DNA from: an uncultured bacterium
Lineage (GTDB): Bacteria; Cyanobacteriota; Vampirovibrionia; Gastranaerophilales; Gastranaerophilaceae
DNA: 50,183 bases
Direction: 5' to 3'
Assembly (NCBI GenBank): GCA_948433295.1
Contig: CAOJDT010000005.1
Coordinates: 1-50,183 of the forward strand
Part shown: piece by piece, positions 16,294 to 25,062 of the stretch
Layout: each line of letters starts with the position of its first letter
Position numbering within the stretch: the stretch's first letter is position 1
Position numbers and translations under genes: made by a program
The notes under the pieces: model-generated
The model's input: only the letters and a program-made list of their open reading frames with translations
Database searches by the model: none
What the model was told of the DNA's origin: nothing

Positions 16294-16885
16294 AAGCTGC
16301 AAAGGCTGTGCGCTTGCAAAAACCAGAAATAATGTAGTATTTTCTGACGGAAATCCGTCTACTGCGAAAATTGTTTTAATCGGGGAAGCTCCGGGTGAAA
16401 TGGAAGATGAAATGGGCATGCCTTTTGTAGGTCGTGCAGGTCAATTGTTGGATGAATTCCTCGCAGAAGCAGGTATTTCTCGTCAAAACGATTTGTATAT
16501 CATTAATACTGTAAAGTGCAGACCGCCTGAAAACAGAGTTCCTACTGATGAAGAAAAATCATCTTGCCGTAAGTTCTTGGACGCTCAAATTGATATTATC
16601 AAACCTGATGCTATTGTTCTTTGCGGTGCAACTGCGTTGAAATCGTTTGTTGAACTTGATAAAAAACAAACAATTTCAAAAGTTCGCGGAAAATGGATGT
16701 CTGTGACTGTTGACGGTGTTGAATACAAAGCCATGACAATTTTCCACCCGTCATATCTTTTGAGAAACCACTCTATGGAAGAAGGTTCACCAAGAAGACT
16801 TATGCAGCAAGATTTAGCAGAAATCAAAAATTCTGTTCTTGCAGATAAAGTTATTTCTGAAACAAAAGAATTAGTGTTTGCATAA
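16253..16885 (+). CDS. Uracil-DNA glycosylase, family 4 (iron-sulfur)
   Basis: Removes uracil from DNA at the start of base excision repair. The N-terminal Cys pair CESCKGCALAKTR, with later Cys in VKCRPPENR and SSCRKFLD, supplies a 4Fe-4S cluster. The active-site motif GEAPGEMEDEMGMPFVGRAG and the C-terminal FHPSYLLRN fit family 4. I chose the ATG at 16253 because GAGGAG lies 8 nt upstream; this gives 210 residues and starts just before the cluster-binding Cys. An upstream in-frame start at 16208 would add 15 unlikely residues. Confidence 0.93.
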   Translation: MKSQCLEIVRQKCESCKGCALAKTRNNVVFSDGNPSTAKIVLIGEAPGEMEDEMGMPFVGRAGQLLDEFLAEAGISRQNDLYIINTVKCRPPENRVPTDEEKSSCRKFLDAQIDIIKPDAIVLCGATALKSFVELDKKQTISKVRGKWMSVTVDGVEYKAMTIFHPSYLLRNHSMEEGSPRRLMQQDLAEIKNSVLADKVISETKELVFA

Positions 16886-16901
16886 AAATATATGAATATT
16901 A

Positions 16902-16934
16902 AAAATCGAGTCTGAAATTTTCAGGCTCGATTTT
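16902..16934 (+). terminator. Intrinsic terminator
   Basis: Stem AAAATCGAGTCTGAAA / TTTCAGGCTCGATTTT with one mismatch, after the uracil-DNA glycosylase gene. Confidence 0.8.
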
Positions 16935-16999
16935 ATTATGGGATTGCATGTGTATAAAATAAATGTTATAATGGAGAGGTACTTATCATTTTTATAAAG

Positions 17000-17030
17000 A
17001 GATTCTTCGGGCGTAGCCCTCAGAATGACA
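17000..17030. repeat. Interspersed palindromic repeat (TGTCATTCTGAG type)
   Basis: On the minus strand it reads TGTCATTCTGAGGGC then TACGCCCGAAGAATCT, an imperfect hairpin of a kind found dispersed in many bacterial genomes. It ends 35 nt before the start of a poly-G prepilin gene. Relatives beginning TGTCATCCTGAA lie inside argS and inside another prepilin gene. Confidence 0.65.
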
Positions 17031-17064
17031 TGATGCATGAATTCAAATAAAACTGGAGGAAATT

Positions 17065-17827
17065 ATGAAAACGCTTGATATGACTGTATTTGCGGGGGGG
17101 GGGGCGGAACTCCTCTAAGGTAAGAGGCAATTTTGAAGAGCCGATATTTGATTCAGGACATCTTAAAAAAGTTGCCTTCACTTTAGCCGAGGTTCTAATC
17201 ACCCTCGGCATAATCGGAATTGTCGCGGCGATGACTATGCCGACGCTGATTCAAAAACATCGAAAAAGTGTTGTGGAAACTTCACTCAAGAAATTTTATA
17301 CAACAGTTAATCAGGCAATAAATTTGTCAATTGTTGAAAATGGTGAAACTAAATACTGGAAATTTCCGCCTGCTAATACTCCTGCAGATATTGAACAGTT
17401 TTATGATAAATATTTTAAAAAATATATAAAAGCCGTCAAAACAGAGCAGTATTCTGCTAATAATGCTTTTGTTGTGTATTTTTCAGATGGATCAGGTGTT
17501 AAAATAAGGAGCACCGGACAAGATTGGTACTATTGCCTAAAAGGGAAGGACCTGAAAAAAGCCTGGTCAACCGGTAAAAACTGTTTTTTATTTGGTTTTT
17601 ATCCTAATTATCCTTCATACGGTAACCCTTATACCGTAAAAAACTTTCGTAACAAAGGTGTAGAACCTTATATTTCCGGTTCAAAGGCTACTGTTGGTAA
17701 AGATGAAGATGGAAATCCTATTATGGAATACGTAACAGAAGAAAATATCCATAAAACGACCAGTTATGCCAAAATGATTCAGTTAAACGGTTGGCGTATT
17801 CCGGAAAATTATCCGATTAAGTTTTAA
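17065..17827 (+). CDS. Prepilin-like protein with poly-G leader, out of frame (OFF) as written
   Basis: The ATG at 17065 has a good GGAGGA 4 nt before it. Translation through the 11-G run (17094-17104) gives MKTLDMTVFAGGGAELL and then a stop. With ten G the frame would continue as MKTLDMTVFAGGGRNSSK and reach KVA|FTLAEVLITLGIIG and the rest of the gene. The only start in the long frame is a TTG at 17090 without ribosome binding sequence. The mature part belongs to a second subfamily: a Cys-containing middle (YCLKGKDLKK, NCFLFGFYP) and the end LNGWRIPENYPIKF, close to the gene at 25785. The 3' end overlaps the next gene by 11 nt, convergently. Confidence 0.8.
17094..17104 (+). repeat. Poly-G tract, 11 G
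   Basis: Eleven G starting 29 nt after the A of the ATG at 17065. Ten would join the start to the prepilin frame; nine or eleven lead to early stops. Confidence 0.95.
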
Positions 17828-19085
17828 TTCTTTCCATCTGTGCGTTAACAATGCCCGGTTCAAGTTCTGAGCCTGTTACAAGTCTTCTGAAAGCGTATTG
17901 CGCTTTCGGGAGACAGTATGCAAGCAAGAAACTGCTTATCCCAACGTTTGCAAGAATGTTAAATGTTTTGACATTTTTAGCTCGTTTTGCAAATTTTTCT
18001 ACGGATTTTGAATCAATTGCTGATTTTGCAAACTTTTCGATATCTTGTTTGAATTCGGCAAGCTTTTTGATATTTACATATTCTCTCGGATCGCGAATTC
18101 CGTTTTTCAGCATTTTGACTTTTTCAAATTTGTTTGCATATTTGACAAATAAGCTGTCAGGATTGTTATCTACAAATTCCAGCAAATCTTTTGCACTGTT
18201 TGATTTTGGAAGTTCCAACGTTCCTTCTTTTATTTTTTTGATAAATTCTTTGTCTGCAAGCATAAGCGGATCAAGTGTTTTTCCTGTAATTTTATTTAAA
18301 ACTTTTTCCAATTGTTTTGGTGCCACAAAGTTCAAATACATCATGCCAGCCATTTTGAATGCCAAATCTTTTGCTTCATTACGGTTACCGTCGGCGCCTT
18401 TTCTTGCTGTAGCAACCCGACCTACAGCATATCCGCCGTCAATTATCATCATTTTTTGAAGCGTTGTCATGTTAGCAATGGTTTCTGAAATATTTCCGGT
18501 AAAAGACAGTTTGAAATCTTTAATTTTTTTCTCAAACGGATTATTTGTTTGTGCTTTTTGTTGGTTTTGTTTTTTTAGTTCTGCAATCTTTTTCGCAGAC
18601 GATGCAAAAATCATTTTAGGCAGTATAAAACCTATAAATGCTGCAGGAATAAGTGTTGCTGCAGCAAATTTTCCTGCAACCATTTTTTTGTAAGTTTCTT
18701 TCTGAGATTTAAAATACATTTTTTTCAAATCGTTAAGGATTTCATCAGAAACTTTTCCGTTAAACTTTTTGAGATTATATTTTAAACCCTGAAATTCTTC
18801 TTCTTTGAAAAGTTTTATATTAATATTAGGGTTAAAACCGGATTTTTTAATAAGTGCATTAGCTATTTTTTCTACAAGCGGAATTCCGCCGAGCCAGACT
18901 GCAGAACCGGCATATTCATCAAGAAATCGTTCTCTGGTTGCGAGCGCTTGTATTTGCTTATCGTTTTCGTTTTCTTTGTAGGTTAAATAAACCTTTGACG
19001 GAACTTCAATTCCGCAATCTCTGACCAGTAGGGGATATATGCTGCTATTATTGCCGATGGCTGATATTATATTTGTAAATGACAT
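17817..19085 (-). CDS. Putative membrane protein of unknown function
   Basis: 422 residues. A hydrophobic segment near residue 160 (LIPAAFIGFILPKMIFA) and another near 390-405 (NVGISSFLLAYCLPKA) may span the membrane; between them lies a lysine-rich region. I do not recognise any domain. The start ATG is preceded by a region with two large hairpins (19099-19161 and 19185-19225) that could act on its mRNA. It may be lineage-specific, since it has the composition of native genes here. Confidence 0.7.
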   Translation of the reverse strand: MSFTNIISAIGNNSSIYPLLVRDCGIEVPSKVYLTYKENENDKQIQALATRERFLDEYAGSAVWLGGIPLVEKIANALIKKSGFNPNINIKLFKEEEFQGLKYNLKKFNGKVSDEILNDLKKMYFKSQKETYKKMVAGKFAAATLIPAAFIGFILPKMIFASSAKKIAELKKQNQQKAQTNNPFEKKIKDFKLSFTGNISETIANMTTLQKMMIIDGGYAVGRVATARKGADGNRNEAKDLAFKMAGMMYLNFVAPKQLEKVLNKITGKTLDPLMLADKEFIKKIKEGTLELPKSNSAKDLLEFVDNNPDSLFVKYANKFEKVKMLKNGIRDPREYVNIKKLAEFKQDIEKFAKSAIDSKSVEKFAKRAKNVKTFNILANVGISSFLLAYCLPKAQYAFRRLVTGSELEPGIVNAQMERIKT

Positions 19086-19098
19086 TTGTAAAATTCTC

Positions 19099-19161
19099 CA
19101 ATTCTTTTAATTTGTACTGACTTTTCACGCGGGGTTCCTGAAAAGACTGTTAAAAGAATTG
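19099..19161. promoter_or_regulatory. Long stem-loop upstream of the 422-aa gene
   Basis: The perfect arms CAATTCTTTTAA and TTAAAAGAATTG enclose an inner stem CTTTTCA / TGAAAAG with the loop CGCGGGGTTCC. It lies 14-76 nt before the minus-strand start codon, so it would be in the 5' untranslated region of that gene. It could be a regulatory leader or an upstream terminator. Confidence 0.45.
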
Positions 19162-19184
19162 AACCTATAAAATTAAAAATCGCG

Positions 19185-19225
19185 CATCATCAATTCTACA
19201 GCCTTTTCAGGTTGATATGATGATG
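19185..19225. repeat. Second imperfect inverted repeat
   Basis: The arms CATCATCAA and TTGATATGATGATG can pair with a 2-nt bulge. It lies between the divergent genes at 19085 and 19324. Confidence 0.35.
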
Positions 19226-19323
19226 TAAATGCAATTTTAAGGTAAAATTATTATTCATATTTCTGTTACTATGTTAGCAGATAAAAATATTTTTTCAAGT
19301 GTATTTGTGATAAAATTTAATAT

Positions 19324-20325
19324 ATGAATAAGAAAAAGATTTTTGCTTTAGCTATAACACTGATATTGTTGGGATTTATATTTTATAAAATAAACTGGGC
19401 TGAACTTTTACAGACATTTAAGTCTTTTGATTTTAAAAACATTTGGCTTATTTTGCCATTGTATGTTTTAACACTTTATATACGAGGCATTCGTTGGAAA
19501 GCTCTTCTTTTAAATGATTCTAAGTATTCATCACTTCATCTGGGGGAAGTTTTTACGGTCGGAAGTATGTTGAATGTTTTTTTACCGGCACGTGCAGGTG
19601 ATGTATATAGAGCTTATTATTTAGGCTCAGTAAAAAATGAAAAGAAGATGAAGGTCTTTGGCTCGATAATTTTAGAGCGTACACTTGACGGAGTAAGTGT
19701 ATTTTTTATGTTGTTGGCTGCAATTTTATTGTATTGCAGGGAGCAGTGGATTTTGAATATTGCATATCTCATCGGTGTTATTTTTATCGGGAGTCTTATT
19801 GCATTTTATATTATATTTAAATTTAATAAAATAGATTTAATTTGTAACGGGCTTACAGGGCTTGTAAATAAACTTCCGCAAAAGTTTTTTGTTCGTATAG
19901 TTTTTGCTGTCGAAAATATTTGTAAGCATATAAAATCCTTTATGGAGGGATTTGAAGTCCTTGATTATCCGAAATATTGTTTTATTGCAATTTTAACAAG
20001 TATTATTATTTGGGGAATTGAAGCTTATGTTGCATTTTTGATTGTTGACAGCTTCTCTCTGGGTTTAGGATTTTCTGCCGGATTATTTGTGTTGAGTTTA
20101 ATTTCTTTTTCTACAATGATTCCTTCAACATCGGTATTCCTTGGTCCTTATCAGGTTGCATATATTATGGCGCTCGGAATATTTAGTATTGAAAAATCAA
20201 CTGCTCTGGCTATTTCTACCGTGCATCAAACTTTATTGATGATAATGCTTACTGTCATCGGAGGTTTTTATCTGTTGAAGTTTAATATTTCTATTAAAGA
20301 TATTGAAAAATCAAATTCTGATTAA
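19324..20325 (+). CDS. Lysylphosphatidylglycerol synthase TM-region family protein (YbhN-like)
   Basis: A 333-residue protein with about eight membrane helices, including residues 7-22, 40-57, 118-134 and 145-165. The patterns YIRGIRWKALL, FLPARAGDVYRAY and ILERTLDGVSVF place it in the YbhN/UPF0104 family. The family includes the flippase-like part of MprF, but no lysyl transferase domain is attached here. Members are thought to move lipids or lipid-linked sugars. Start has no strong ribosome binding site. The end overlaps the next gene by 4 nt, convergently. Confidence 0.88.
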   Translation: MNKKKIFALAITLILLGFIFYKINWAELLQTFKSFDFKNIWLILPLYVLTLYIRGIRWKALLLNDSKYSSLHLGEVFTVGSMLNVFLPARAGDVYRAYYLGSVKNEKKMKVFGSIILERTLDGVSVFFMLLAAILLYCREQWILNIAYLIGVIFIGSLIAFYIIFKFNKIDLICNGLTGLVNKLPQKFFVRIVFAVENICKHIKSFMEGFEVLDYPKYCFIAILTSIIIWGIEAYVAFLIVDSFSLGLGFSAGLFVLSLISFSTMIPSTSVFLGPYQVAYIMALGIFSIEKSTALAISTVHQTLLMIMLTVIGGFYLLKFNISIKDIEKSNSD

Positions 20326-21080
20326 GTTAAATCTTTGCTGAAATAACCGGTTAAAAATTTTATACCTTCACAAATTTCTCTGAATGTATAATTCTCGCTC
20401 TTTTTTTCTTTTGTATCATAAAGTCTTATTTTATTTTGTAGCAAATTAACATTTTCAATTGTGAAACAGTGCCAATTTGTCAGAGGAAATTTTGTTCCCA
20501 TGCTTGTTCCTGCTACGAAGTTAAATTCTCCTTCGGAATTTTGCATTTGTTTAAAAAGTTCAAAGGTCTCGTGTTTTTTTGAATTAAGAGTCAATCTGAT
20601 GGATTTTTCATTAAGTGATACAGGTTTTTTTCCTGTAAATATATTCATAAAGTGTGATGGTAAATTATATTCAAACGGTTCTACAGACTTGGCTAATCTT
20701 GAAAATAAATTTTTCATAAAAAAGTTTTCACGAATAATTTTGTTCATTGCGATTTCAACAGCTTTTTGTGCATCAACTGCCGAATTTGGCTGAACATATA
20801 TTGGATTAAAAAATTTATCTGTTAGTTCAAGATTTTGGATTTCTTTTTCTGTGATAAAAATATCTTTGGGTTGTGAGTATATGTTTTCGAAGTGTATTTT
20901 ATATTCCTGTGTTTCTAAATTTCTTTGAATATTTTTTTGCAGAATTTGTCTGCCTTTTTCGGTTCTCGTCAATGCGTTTAATGTAGATGTAAGATAACAA
21001 TCGGAAAATATTTGACGTGATTTTTGAAGGTTTATTATTTCTTCTGTGGATATAGGGGTAAAATTTTTTGGCTTAATCAT
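20322..21080 (-). CDS. Putative calpain-like (papain-fold) cysteine protease
   Basis: 252 residues, no signal peptide. The segment SDCYLTSTLNAL (Cys28) resembles the calpain active-site helix, where the usual form is GDCWLLAAL. NWHCFTIENV (His204) followed by IRLYDTKEK (Asp222) would supply the other catalytic residues. The order and spacing fit a C2-type papain fold, but this is motif reading only and the protein could be an inactive relative. It stands alone between a YbhN-like gene and a prepilin gene. Confidence 0.55.
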   Translation of the reverse strand: MIKPKNFTPISTEEIINLQKSRQIFSDCYLTSTLNALTRTEKGRQILQKNIQRNLETQEYKIHFENIYSQPKDIFITEKEIQNLELTDKFFNPIYVQPNSAVDAQKAVEIAMNKIIRENFFMKNLFSRLAKSVEPFEYNLPSHFMNIFTGKKPVSLNEKSIRLTLNSKKHETFELFKQMQNSEGEFNFVAGTSMGTKFPLTNWHCFTIENVNLLQNKIRLYDTKEKKSENYTFREICEGIKFLTGYFSKDLT

Positions 21081-21146
21081 AATTATATTAAGTTAGAATA
21101 TAAAATTTTTTGCTAAAATATGCGGTTTTTTTAACCCGCTTTTGAT

Positions 21147-21854
21147 TTAAAGTTTATTAAAATAATCTTTTTTAGTCATTGCTTTGTAAGTGCATGCGAT
21201 TCCGTTCAATCTCTCAATAGACGTTTTTGAACAATATTTGCTTAAATCAGTGTAATATGTTCCTTCTGCACCCATTGGAATTAATTTACCACTGTCATTC
21301 ATTATTTGAAATGTAAACAGGTCTTTTCCCCAGGCATTTGGTTTTTTGTTTACTCCGTTGACATCGACAGTCAGAAAGAAATTTCCTGTGCCTGTGTTTG
21401 AGCCTTTGTCATCTTCAATCATCAGGATAATACCGTCATTTAAAATATATTGACCGTCATCAAAAAAATATGCAGGCGCATATTTAGTTTGATTAAAGTT
21501 TTTATAAACTTTAGAAATGTAGGTTTCATCGCCTTCGCTAGTTCTTCCGAAGCATGACTCGTAACCGCAATCTTTAGTAATTTTTAAATATTTTTTATAA
21601 TTTGTTGTAAATTGTCTATTTCCGTAATTCTCACGTTTTGCAGGGTAACCTTGTTCTGCTTCAAGTCTTTGGAGTGCCTGAGTCAAAATTGAATATGATT
21701 TTAATAGAGCTGTTCTGTTTTCTGCACCGTTGATTTTGTTTATTAGAGATGGCAACGTCATAGCAGCTATAGCCCCGATAATTCCAAGTGTTATTAATAC
21801 TTCTGCCAGCGTAAAGCCGAGTTTTTCGGTGTAATTTCTTTTTGTGTTTTTCAT
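21147..21854 (-). CDS. Prepilin-like protein, ordinary leader
   Basis: The ATG at 21854 follows AAGGAGG by about 4 nt, giving the leader MKNTKRNYTEKLG|FTLAEV with Gly at -1; an upstream in-frame codon at 21869 lacks a site. No poly-G tract is present, unlike four of its paralogues. The mature part has a DVNG-x-NKKPNAWGKDLF motif and Cys pairs (DCGYESCF), as in the other DING-type proteins. It ends CTYKAMTKKDYFNKL. The role in pilus or secretion assembly is inferred only from the N-terminus. Confidence 0.88.
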   Translation of the reverse strand: MKNTKRNYTEKLGFTLAEVLITLGIIGAIAAMTLPSLINKINGAENRTALLKSYSILTQALQRLEAEQGYPAKRENYGNRQFTTNYKKYLKITKDCGYESCFGRTSEGDETYISKVYKNFNQTKYAPAYFFDDGQYILNDGIILMIEDDKGSNTGTGNFFLTVDVNGVNKKPNAWGKDLFTFQIMNDSGKLIPMGAEGTYYTDLSKYCSKTSIERLNGIACTYKAMTKKDYFNKL

Positions 21855-21976
21855 AAACCTCCTTAACATATCTTAAAATTGTGTTCAATTATTTTTATTA
21901 TGATAATTATATATTAACATAATAACATATCCATTTGAAAATATCAATATATTAACAAACCATTTATAATGAAACA

Positions 21977-22219
21977 ATGGGTATAAATATTGATATTGAT
22001 TCAAAAACGGATATAAACGAACTTGTTAGGCTTTTGCTTTTCAGAAATAAGATTACAATTGCAGAATTGGCAAGGAGAATGAGTGTTTTAAGCGGGAAAG
22101 AATATTCCAGGTTTAACGTTCGTGCAAAAATTGAGAAAGGCTCTCTGAGATTTTCTGAAATGATTCTGATATGTGAGATTTTGGGTTATAAAATAGATAT
22201 AAAAGAAAGCGGGCTGTAA
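21977..22219 (+). CDS. Small helix-turn-helix (XRE-like) protein
   Basis: 80 residues. The stretch ITIAELARRMSVL then KIEKGSLRFSEMILICEILG has the layout of a Cro/CI-type helix-turn-helix, so DNA binding is likely. The gene is monocistronic, divergent from the prepilin gene at 21854, and its stop lies inside its own terminator stem. It could regulate the adjacent prepilin gene, which is speculation from position. Confidence 0.65.
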   Translation: MGINIDIDSKTDINELVRLLLFRNKITIAELARRMSVLSGKEYSRFNVRAKIEKGSLRFSEMILICEILGYKIDIKESGL

Positions 22220-22232
22220 AACCCGCTTTTTT
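22206..22232. terminator. Bidirectional terminator
   Basis: Stem AAAGCGGG / CCCGCTTT followed by T, between the small HTH gene and the convergent proS. Confidence 0.85.
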
Positions 22233-22233
22233 G

Positions 22234-23967
22234 TTATTTGATATTTTTAACGATTTCGATTAAGTGTTCTGTGGCTGTTTCCGGTGTAACCTTTTCGATT
22301 TCGCCGGTTTCACGAGTTTTGTATTCTACAAAACCTTCGGTAATTGTTTTTCCAACGGTTACGCGATACGGGAAGCCGATTAAGTCTGCGTCTTTAAACT
22401 TAACCCCCGCACGTTCGTCACGGTCATCAAGAACGACTTCCACGCCTGCTTTTTTAAGGTCTTCGTACATTTTTTCGGCAACCTGCATTTGTAATTCGTC
22501 TTTGATGTTAACAGGAACGATTACAACGTGGTAAGGCGCGATTGAAATAGGCCATTTAATACCGTTTTCATCATAATGAGCCTCAACTGCGGCTGCGGCT
22601 GTTCTTGAAATTCCGATACCGTAGCAGCCCATAATGTACGGATGCGATTTTCCGTTCTGGTCAAGATAAACGGCGTTCATCGGTTTTGAATATTTTGTAC
22701 CGAGTTTGAAGATGTTACCTACTTCAATACCTTTGGTAACTTTTAACGGTTTTCCGCATTCAGGACAAAGTTCTCCTGCTTCAACAAGACGGATATCTGC
22801 ATATTTTATTTCATCAATACCTAAATCGCAGAGATTTGCACCCACAAGGTGTTTGTCTGTTTGATTAATTCCTACAACGAAATTCTTCATATCTTTTACT
22901 GTTTCATCAGCAATAATCGTGATTCCGTCCATTCCGTTCGGACCGATAAATCCCGGAACAGCATCAAACCCTTTTTCTGCCATAAGTTCGGCGATTTCTG
23001 CAGAAGATGCGATTCTGATATCAATTCCGCCGGCAGCGTTCATTAATTTTGTTTCTTCAACGGCTTTGTCTGCACGGATTAAAGCTATTACAGGCTTTTT
23101 ATCAACAATGTAGACAAGTGATTTTAAAATCAATGTTGAAGGAATATTTAGAAATTCGCTTAACTGTTCAATCGAATGAGTTTCTGGAGTGTCTATAACT
23201 TTTGTTTCTTTAAAGTAATCTTTGCCGTCAACAACAGCTTCAGGTAATTTTGAAACCGCGTGATTAGAGTTTGCAGAGTAATCGCATTCGCAGTAGAAAA
23301 CGTCATTTTCTCCTGCATCCGTATCAGTAATTACCATAAATTCATGCGAAACGCTTCCGCCGATTGCGCCTGAATCTGATTGAACCATTTTTGTATCAAG
23401 TCCGCAGCGTTCGAAAATTCTTTTGTAAGCCTTCGCCATATTTTGATATTCTTTATCCAGACCTTCTTCAGATGTATCAAAGCTGTATGCGTCTTTCATA
23501 ATGAATTCTCTGCCACGTAAAAGCCCGTATCTCGGACGGACTTCGTCACGGAATTTAGACTGGATTTGATATAAGTTAACAGGCATTTGTTTGTAAGATT
23601 TCAACCCGTCACGTGCGATTGCCGTAATAATTTCTTCGTGAGTAGGGCCGAGACACATAACTCTGTCGTGGCGGTCTTTCAATCTCATTAATTCTCTGCC
23701 GTAAGCTTCCCATCTGCCTGATTCTTCCCAAAGTTCTTTTGGTTGAACAAAAGGCATCAAAAGTTCCTGAGCGCCGGCTGCGTCCATTTCTTCTCTAACG
23801 ATTGTTTCAACTTTTCTCAAAACTCTCCACATCAATGGAAGATAGTTATAAACGCCTGATGTGAGTTTTCTTATATAACCCGCTCTTGCAAGCATTTTGT
23901 GCGAAATAACTTCCGCATCGGACGGAAACTCTCTCAGGGTTTGTACAAATAATTTCGACATTTTCAT
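22234..23967 (-). CDS. proS: Prolyl-tRNA synthetase
   Basis: Charges tRNA-Pro. It is the bacterial long form of 577 residues, with class II motifs RPRYGLLRGREFIMKDAYSF and GCYGIGISRTAAAAVE, an inserted YbaK-type editing domain in the middle (about 220-400) that clears mis-acylated Ala-tRNA, and an anticodon-binding domain from about 475 (ISIAPYHVVIVPVN). Near the editing domain are Cys in FYCECDYSAN and CPECGKPL that may bind zinc. The matching tRNA-Pro is 10 kb away. Confidence 0.98.
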   Translation of the reverse strand: MKMSKLFVQTLREFPSDAEVISHKMLARAGYIRKLTSGVYNYLPLMWRVLRKVETIVREEMDAAGAQELLMPFVQPKELWEESGRWEAYGRELMRLKDRHDRVMCLGPTHEEIITAIARDGLKSYKQMPVNLYQIQSKFRDEVRPRYGLLRGREFIMKDAYSFDTSEEGLDKEYQNMAKAYKRIFERCGLDTKMVQSDSGAIGGSVSHEFMVITDTDAGENDVFYCECDYSANSNHAVSKLPEAVVDGKDYFKETKVIDTPETHSIEQLSEFLNIPSTLILKSLVYIVDKKPVIALIRADKAVEETKLMNAAGGIDIRIASSAEIAELMAEKGFDAVPGFIGPNGMDGITIIADETVKDMKNFVVGINQTDKHLVGANLCDLGIDEIKYADIRLVEAGELCPECGKPLKVTKGIEVGNIFKLGTKYSKPMNAVYLDQNGKSHPYIMGCYGIGISRTAAAAVEAHYDENGIKWPISIAPYHVVIVPVNIKDELQMQVAEKMYEDLKKAGVEVVLDDRDERAGVKFKDADLIGFPYRVTVGKTITEGFVEYKTRETGEIEKVTPETATEHLIEIVKNIK

Positions 23968-24044
23968 AGTGATAATTCCTCATATTATAATTTTATGAGT
24001 TTATTTTAACATGCTGAAAATTTAAAAGAAACAATCACGGTTTA

Positions 24045-24968
24045 TTATGAGATTTCTTCAAGTTCTTCTATGATTTTGTCTTGCGGAACCGAAAGCGTCT
24101 CCGAATATTGCATTGCAAGGTTAAGTTCTTTGCGGCATTCATCAAAGTTTCCGATTTTTTTACTTATTTGTGCGCTAATGTAATAAATGTCACCATTGTC
24201 AGAGAATTCTTCAACAGCGCGTTGAGCGATGACTTTTGCTTCATCATAAAGTCCCTGCTTTGCCATTATTTTAATATAATTTATATAGGCTTCCAAATCT
24301 TTCGGATTGTATTTTAAGGACTGTTCGAGTTTGTAGATGGCTTCTTCGTAATAACCGTTTTCAAAGTCTATTACGGCAAGGTTATAATATGCCCAGCTGT
24401 AATCAGGCGAAATTTCAAGAACTTTCTTAAACTGTTCTGCCGCTGCTTGAGAGTCCCCCATTTCTTTCAAGATGTTGCCTATATAAAAATGGGCGTATAA
24501 GTCGTCATCATTAATGTCTATTGTACTTTGAAAGTTCATCATTGCGCCGATTAAGTCGCCTTTTTTAAGCTGACATATTCCTAGGTTGAAATAAGAATTT
24601 GAATCGTCAGAATCTTTTTGCAAAACTTTTTCAAAACATTCTATACCGTTATCAAACTCTTTCAATTCTGTATGAACCAGTCCCAAATTATAATAGGCGT
24701 CAGTTTCTTCGGGCGAAATTTCAATCGCTTTTTTATAAGAATCTTTGGCTTTTTCAAAATTCCCGAGTTTTTCATAAACTATTCCGATGTTATAATACAG
24801 TCTTGCATCTTCGGGAAAATATTTCGTCAGCCACATAAAATGTTGTAAAGCTTCTTTTGTAAATCCGTTATCAAGCAAAAGTACTGCCAGTTCGCGGCGA
24901 GCCTGAAAGTTTTCGCCGTCATTATGAAGTATTTCCTGTAATTCCTGTATTTTTTCAAGGTTACTCAT
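24045..24968 (-). CDS. Tetratricopeptide repeat protein
   Basis: 307 residues made of about eight TPR units, for example AYYNLGLVHTELKEFDNGIE and SYFNLGICQLKKGDLIGAM. No signal peptide or other domain is seen, so it is probably a cytoplasmic scaffold for protein-protein contacts. It is single, between proS and a secreted protein gene. Confidence 0.9.
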   Translation of the reverse strand: MSNLEKIQELQEILHNDGENFQARRELAVLLLDNGFTKEALQHFMWLTKYFPEDARLYYNIGIVYEKLGNFEKAKDSYKKAIEISPEETDAYYNLGLVHTELKEFDNGIECFEKVLQKDSDDSNSYFNLGICQLKKGDLIGAMMNFQSTIDINDDDLYAHFYIGNILKEMGDSQAAAEQFKKVLEISPDYSWAYYNLAVIDFENGYYEEAIYKLEQSLKYNPKDLEAYINYIKIMAKQGLYDEAKVIAQRAVEEFSDNGDIYYISAQISKKIGNFDECRKELNLAMQYSETLSVPQDKIIEELEEIS

Positions 24969-25062
24969 ATTTGAATCATAACAATTTTTGTTACTTTATG
25001 CAACATATTGCATTTATTTTATATTTATTTAGAATAGTAGTAATAAGAGGGAGGATTCTATT

